DNA from: Elusimicrobia bacterium RIFOXYD2_FULL_34_15
Lineage (GTDB): Bacteria > Elusimicrobiota > UBA8919
Direction of reading: 5' to 3'
Length of the DNA: 39,326 nucleotides
Assembly (NCBI GenBank): GCA_001800605.1
Contig: MGVS01000051.1
Coordinates: 1-39,326, forward strand
Shown here one piece after another: positions 33,687-39,326 of the stretch. A program made the position numbers and the translations under genes. Position 1 is the first letter of the stretch; each line of letters begins with the position of its first letter. Below the pieces are notes generated by a model that was not told the origin of the DNA, searched no databases, and was given only the letters and a program-made list of their open reading frames with translations.

Positions 33687-34280
33687 ATGATTAAAATAGG
33701 AGTATTAATTTCCGGAAGCGGTTCGAATTTACAGGCGATTATAGATGCATGTAAAAATAAAAAAATCAATGCAGAAGTAGCAGTCGTAATAAGTAATAAA
33801 AAAGACGCTTACGGATTAGAAAGAGCAAGAAAATCTAATATACCGGCAGTTTTTATTGAACCAAAAGTAGAAGATTTCAATAAAAAAGCAATAGAAGTTT
33901 TAGAAAAAAGTAAAGTTGATTTAATTTGTTTAGCAGGTTTTTTATTAAAAATTTCAGAAGAATTTACAAGAAAGTATAAAAATAAAATTTTAAATATCCA
34001 TCCTGCATTGCTGCCGAATTACGGCGGTTACGGTATGTATGGAATAAACGTACATAAAGCGGTAATACAAGCAAAAGAAAAAGTTTCCGGTTGTACCGTG
34101 CATTTTGTAGATGAGGAATATGACAACGGAAAGATTGTTCTACAAAAAAAAGTAGAGGTTTTGGAAAACGATACACCCGAAATCTTACAGAAGCGTGTTC
34201 TTGAACAGGAACACATTGCATATCCCGAAGCATTAAAAATAGTTATAAAAATGATTTTTGAAAAAACTAAAAATCATTGA
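33687..34280 (+). CDS. purN: Phosphoribosylglycinamide formyltransferase (folate-dependent)
   Basis: A 197-residue GAR transformylase. GVLISGSGSNLQAIIDAC opens the protein. The catalytic Asn and His lie in ILNIHPALLPNYGG, and the catalytic Asp segment is VHFVDEEYDNGKIV. It uses 10-formyltetrahydrofolate to formylate GAR, step 3. The loop NYGGYGMYGINVH is a variant of the more common PSFPGxxxH form. The ribosome site is weak. Its stop TGA overlaps the left end of the GATTACACC repeat. Confidence 0.94.
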   Translation: MIKIGVLISGSGSNLQAIIDACKNKKINAEVAVVISNKKDAYGLERARKSNIPAVFIEPKVEDFNKKAIEVLEKSKVDLICLAGFLLKISEEFTRKYKNKILNIHPALLPNYGGYGMYGINVHKAVIQAKEKVSGCTVHFVDEEYDNGKIVLQKKVEVLENDTPEILQKRVLEQEHIAYPEALKIVIKMIFEKTKNH

Positions 34281-34392
34281 TTACACCGATTAAAAAGAAG
34301 ATTACACAGATTTTTTTAAGGTTTTTGATTTAATCTGTGTAATAGGTGTTAGAAATCTGCGTAATCAAGACCGCCGGTAATTTCGGCGGTCT
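34279..34392 (+). repeat. GATTACACAGATT inverted-repeat unit with hairpin, copy 4 (before purB)
   Basis: The core runs from GATTACACCGATT (34279, overlapping the purN stop) through GATTACACAGATT (34300) and AATCTGTGTAAT (34332) to AATCTGCGTAATC (34354-34366). The trailing hairpin is AGACCGCCG (34368-34376) with CGGCGGTCT (34384-34392). The GGAG ribosome site of purB follows 7 bases later. Confidence 0.72.
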
Positions 34393-34411
34393 AAAACATG
34401 GAGAAAAAGAA

Positions 34412-36971
<2,560 letters not shown>

Positions 36972-37007
36972 TGGTTGTATAAATAGAAGGAAAAGAAAAA
37001 TCACTTT

Positions 37008-39176
37008 ATGAGTATATCGATAAACAAAATTTCTTCTAAACCGGTAAAATACATTATCAATTCCAATTATCGTTTTACGCTTTATTCATCATCATTAATT
37101 AGAGCGGAATACTCTAAAAAAGGATTATTTGATGACGAAAACACTTTAATCACAGAACCGACTTTTAACGAAGAAGTAACGCATCAAATTAAAGAAACAA
37201 AAGATTCTTTTTTATTATCTACAGACAAGTTTGAGTTGAAACTAGCGCCTGACGGAAAGCAATTTGATATCGGAAATTTATTTTTTATAATTAAAGATAA
37301 GAAAGTAACATGGCAGCCCGGTGTTATTGATGATAAAAATTTGGGCGGTGCGATGCTTGATTTATACAAATTTCCCGGAGGTCGAGCCGAAGAACGTTTC
37401 ACCGAAGGCTTAATCTCAAAAAATGGTTACTTCATATACAGGGAGCATTGCGAATTCTTGTGGGATAAAGAAAAAAACTGGATTAGAAAAAGACAGGATT
37501 ATCAGTTCCAGGACTGGTATCTTTTCGGTTACGGAAATAATTATAAATGTGCATTCTTGGACTATGTAAAACTTTTCGGAAAAATCCCGGTTCCGCCAAA
37601 ATGGGTATTTGGTTACTGGTATTCTAAATGGCATAAATTTAAAGATGTAGAAATTTTAGAATTAATAAAAAAAATCAGAGACTTGGATATTCCTCTGGAT
37701 GTTTTCGTAGTTGATACCGATTGGCGTAAAAATGTCTGGAACGGTTACGAATGGAATAAAGAGCTCTTTCCCGAACCAAAAGGTTTTCTCCAGGAACTAA
37801 AAAGACAAAACATACATACCTGTTTAAATGACCATCCCGGGTACAGGTATTCTGACGAGCTTCCGTTGGATGACCCATATAGAGAAAAAGTAAAATCAAG
37901 GATTCCGGATTTAACCGATTACCGAATAAAATGGTCGGATTCAAGATACGTTTATGCATGGCTTAAAGAAATATTTGTAAAATTCTTAAAAGACGGGGTT
38001 GACTTCTGGTGGGTGGACGGTTGGGGAGCTGCCGACAGGATTGAAGATGTAGCTCAGCAGTTATGGGTTAATAAATTCTACTTTGAAGCGGCAAAAATGG
38101 CAGGTGACAACAGGCGTCCAATGATACTTTCACGCTGGGGCGGAATCGGTGCTCAAAAATACCCGATACAATTTTCAGGTGATACGCTTTCTACTTACGA
38201 AACTTTAAAATATCAGATATCCTTTACGCATAAAGGCGGAAACATCGGTGCTGCTTACTGGTCCCACGATATAGGCGGTTTTGCCGGCGGTAAAATCACG
38301 GATGAATTATTTATGAGATGGCTGCAATTCGGCTGTTTCGCTCCGATAATGAGGACACATTCATCAGGCGGTGACAGGCAGGTTTGGAATTACTCAGAAA
38401 AAGTTTTAGAAAATTTTAAAAAGTACATAAAAATAAGATACGCATTATTTCCATATTTCTATAATTTATCAAGAGAATGTTTTGATACCGGGTTGCCGTT
38501 AATGCGCGGGTTATATTTAGAATATCCAAATGACAAAAATTCATACACAAATGACGAAGAATATTTGATAGGAAATTCGATGCTGGTCGCGCCTGCATAC
38601 GGTCCCGGAGATAATTTTGAAAGACAAGTTTATTTTCCCAAAGGTTCATGGATTTCACTTGAAGGAAACAGTATAGTAAAAGGTCCTTGCTATAAAAAAA
38701 TTAAAGTTCCGCTTGAACAAATTCCTGTATACATTAAAAAAGGTTCTGTTATACCGACAAAACCGGTAAAAGAAAATCTGAGTGAAAAAATATCTGAGAT
38801 AGAATTTAATATTTTCCCTGATTCAAAAACGGAATTTTCATATTATGAGGATGACGGTTTAACGGAAAATTATAAAAATAACGAGTTTATCACACAAAAA
38901 ATTGAAGTATTTGAATCAAAGAAAGAAATTAAAATTAATATATTGCCTGTTTCAGGTAAATATAAGGGATGCCCCGAGGAAATAAATTATAAAATAAATG
39001 TGTTTTTAAATAAAAGAAAACCCAAAACTGTTCTAGTGGATTATAGTAAAAAAGAATTTAAATTCGCTAAAAAAATATTTTCCGAAACCATAAACACAAA
39101 ACACAAAATTCTAAATATTGACCTTGGTCATTGCGAAAGAAACGAAGAAATAAACATCGTTATAAAACTAGGTTAA
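37008..39176 (+). CDS. Glycoside hydrolase family 31 alpha-glycosidase
   Basis: A 722-residue GH31 protein with an N-terminal beta-sandwich (about 1-195), TIM barrel (about 200-550) and C-terminal beta domains. The probable nucleophile is D337 in DFWWVDGWG and the probable acid/base is D392 in FSGDTLSTY. WSHDIGGF, RWLQFGCFAPIMRTHSS and PLMRGLYLEYP are family segments. There is no signal peptide, so it should act in the cytoplasm on imported oligosaccharides. Substrate could be alpha-glucoside or alpha-xyloside; the sequence does not decide. It is separated from purA by 36 bases and is followed by a terminator-like hairpin. Its presence beside nucleotide genes may only reflect read-through. 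The other sugar enzymes lie at the opposite end of the window. Confidence 0.9.
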   Translation: MSISINKISSKPVKYIINSNYRFTLYSSSLIRAEYSKKGLFDDENTLITEPTFNEEVTHQIKETKDSFLLSTDKFELKLAPDGKQFDIGNLFFIIKDKKVTWQPGVIDDKNLGGAMLDLYKFPGGRAEERFTEGLISKNGYFIYREHCEFLWDKEKNWIRKRQDYQFQDWYLFGYGNNYKCAFLDYVKLFGKIPVPPKWVFGYWYSKWHKFKDVEILELIKKIRDLDIPLDVFVVDTDWRKNVWNGYEWNKELFPEPKGFLQELKRQNIHTCLNDHPGYRYSDELPLDDPYREKVKSRIPDLTDYRIKWSDSRYVYAWLKEIFVKFLKDGVDFWWVDGWGAADRIEDVAQQLWVNKFYFEAAKMAGDNRRPMILSRWGGIGAQKYPIQFSGDTLSTYETLKYQISFTHKGGNIGAAYWSHDIGGFAGGKITDELFMRWLQFGCFAPIMRTHSSGGDRQVWNYSEKVLENFKKYIKIRYALFPYFYNLSRECFDTGLPLMRGLYLEYPNDKNSYTNDEEYLIGNSMLVAPAYGPGDNFERQVYFPKGSWISLEGNSIVKGPCYKKIKVPLEQIPVYIKKGSVIPTKPVKENLSEKISEIEFNIFPDSKTEFSYYEDDGLTENYKNNEFITQKIEVFESKKEIKINILPVSGKYKGCPEEINYKINVFLNKRKPKTVLVDYSKKEFKFAKKIFSETINTKHKILNIDLGHCERNEEINIVIKLG

Positions 39177-39185
39177 TATGTATTA

Positions 39186-39215
39186 CCCGCCACTGGGTCT
39201 TTGGCGGGTTTTGTT
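39186..39215 (+). terminator. Intrinsic terminator candidate after GH31
   Basis: CCCGCCA (39186-39192) pairs with TGGCGGG (39202-39208) and is followed by TTTTGTT. It belongs to the dispersed CCGCCACT mini-hairpin family, but here it has the T-run expected of a Rho-independent terminator and comes 10 bases after the last stop codon. Confidence 0.55.
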
Positions 39216-39281
39216 CCGATATATCGGAACAAAAAACAGCTTGACTGAAAACGCGCCAAGCCCCGATGCTTGGCATCGGGG
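39211..39281. repeat. Two palindromes near the right edge
   Basis: A perfect 22-base palindrome spans 39211-39232 (left half TTGTTCCGATA). CCCCGATGC (39261-39269) with GCATCGGGG (39273-39281) forms a 9-pair hairpin; an alternative CCAAGC/GCTTGG pairing (39257, 39268) competes with it. Confidence 0.55.
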
Positions 39282-39315
39282 GATCAGAGCGGCAAAGCAA
39301 TTTTGAGGAAAAAAG

Positions 39316-39324
39316 TGGTATAAT
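39316..39324 (+). promoter_or_regulatory. Extended -10 promoter element at the window end
   Basis: TGGTATAAT fits an extended -10 (TGn then TATAAT). No good -35 lies 17 bases upstream. It would serve a gene beyond the window. Confidence 0.35.
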
Positions 39325-39326
39325 AA

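Noticed and set aside
34346-34411. N-terminal extension of PurB
   Set aside because: Also repeat-encoded; the family start MIERYS at 34412 has its own GGAG.

Overview
This AT-rich window reads almost entirely on the + strand. It is dominated by one dense block, about 7.2 to 37.0 kb, of nucleotide-biosynthesis genes. The block is flanked on the left by the 3' part of a giant secreted glycoside hydrolase and an MFS transporter, and on the right by a GH31 alpha-glycosidase. I saw no rRNA, tRNA, CRISPR array or intact transposase gene.

Organism: an anaerobic, probably Gram-negative bacterium from an environmental or candidate-phylum lineage. The evidence is a class III (oxygen-sensitive) ribonucleotide reductase with its activase, an electron-transfer-type dihydroorotate dehydrogenase (PyrD plus PyrK), and a very large secreted enzyme ending in a FlgD/type IX-like C-terminal sorting domain. 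Intergenic spaces are packed with dispersed inverted repeats. The combination recalls Elusimicrobiota, Firestonebacteria or Omnitrophota-type genomes, but I cannot place it firmly.

Layout: 0-5.7 kb holds a partial multidomain GH (clan-A-like TIM barrel, FN3, LamG, six or more FN3 domains, sorting domain). 5.7-7.0 kb is an MFS transporter. 7.1-11.9 kb is a deoxynucleotide module: nrdR, a CxxC redoxin, nrdG, nrdD and dut, with a divergent thyA at 15.1 kb. 12.0-14.9 kb holds guaB3 and guaA. 15.9-25.9 kb holds purC, a double-domain purS, purL, pyrG, purQ, purF, purD and purE. 26.0-31.9 kb holds pyrR, pyrB, pyrC, pyrK, pyrD, pyrF and pyrE. 32.0-37.0 kb holds purM, a small membrane zinc-ribbon protein, purN, purB and purA. 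37.0-39.2 kb is GH31.

Together these encode most of de novo purine synthesis to AMP and GMP (purH and purK are absent here), UMP synthesis from carbamoyl phosphate (carAB absent here), CTP synthase, anaerobic NTP reduction, dUTP hydrolysis and dTMP synthesis. Many genes overlap by 1-59 bases, which suggests translational coupling. Where they do not overlap, the gaps are filled by repeats.

The most striking non-coding structure is a set of repeat families placed immediately after stop codons and just before ribosome-binding sites. (1) GATTACACAGATT inverted-repeat units, each followed by a short perfect hairpin whose stem covaries between copies (thyA, purE, pyrB, purB; a divergent relative before purF). 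(2) A 125-base, 97-98% identical multi-hairpin leader before guaA and purQ, with a variant before purL. (3) A CCCCGTTAG-ended MITE-like element in three copies. (4) Degenerate TAATGGG heptamer arrays that supply stop codons. (5) Many copies of a CCGCCACT-n-GGCGG mini-hairpin.
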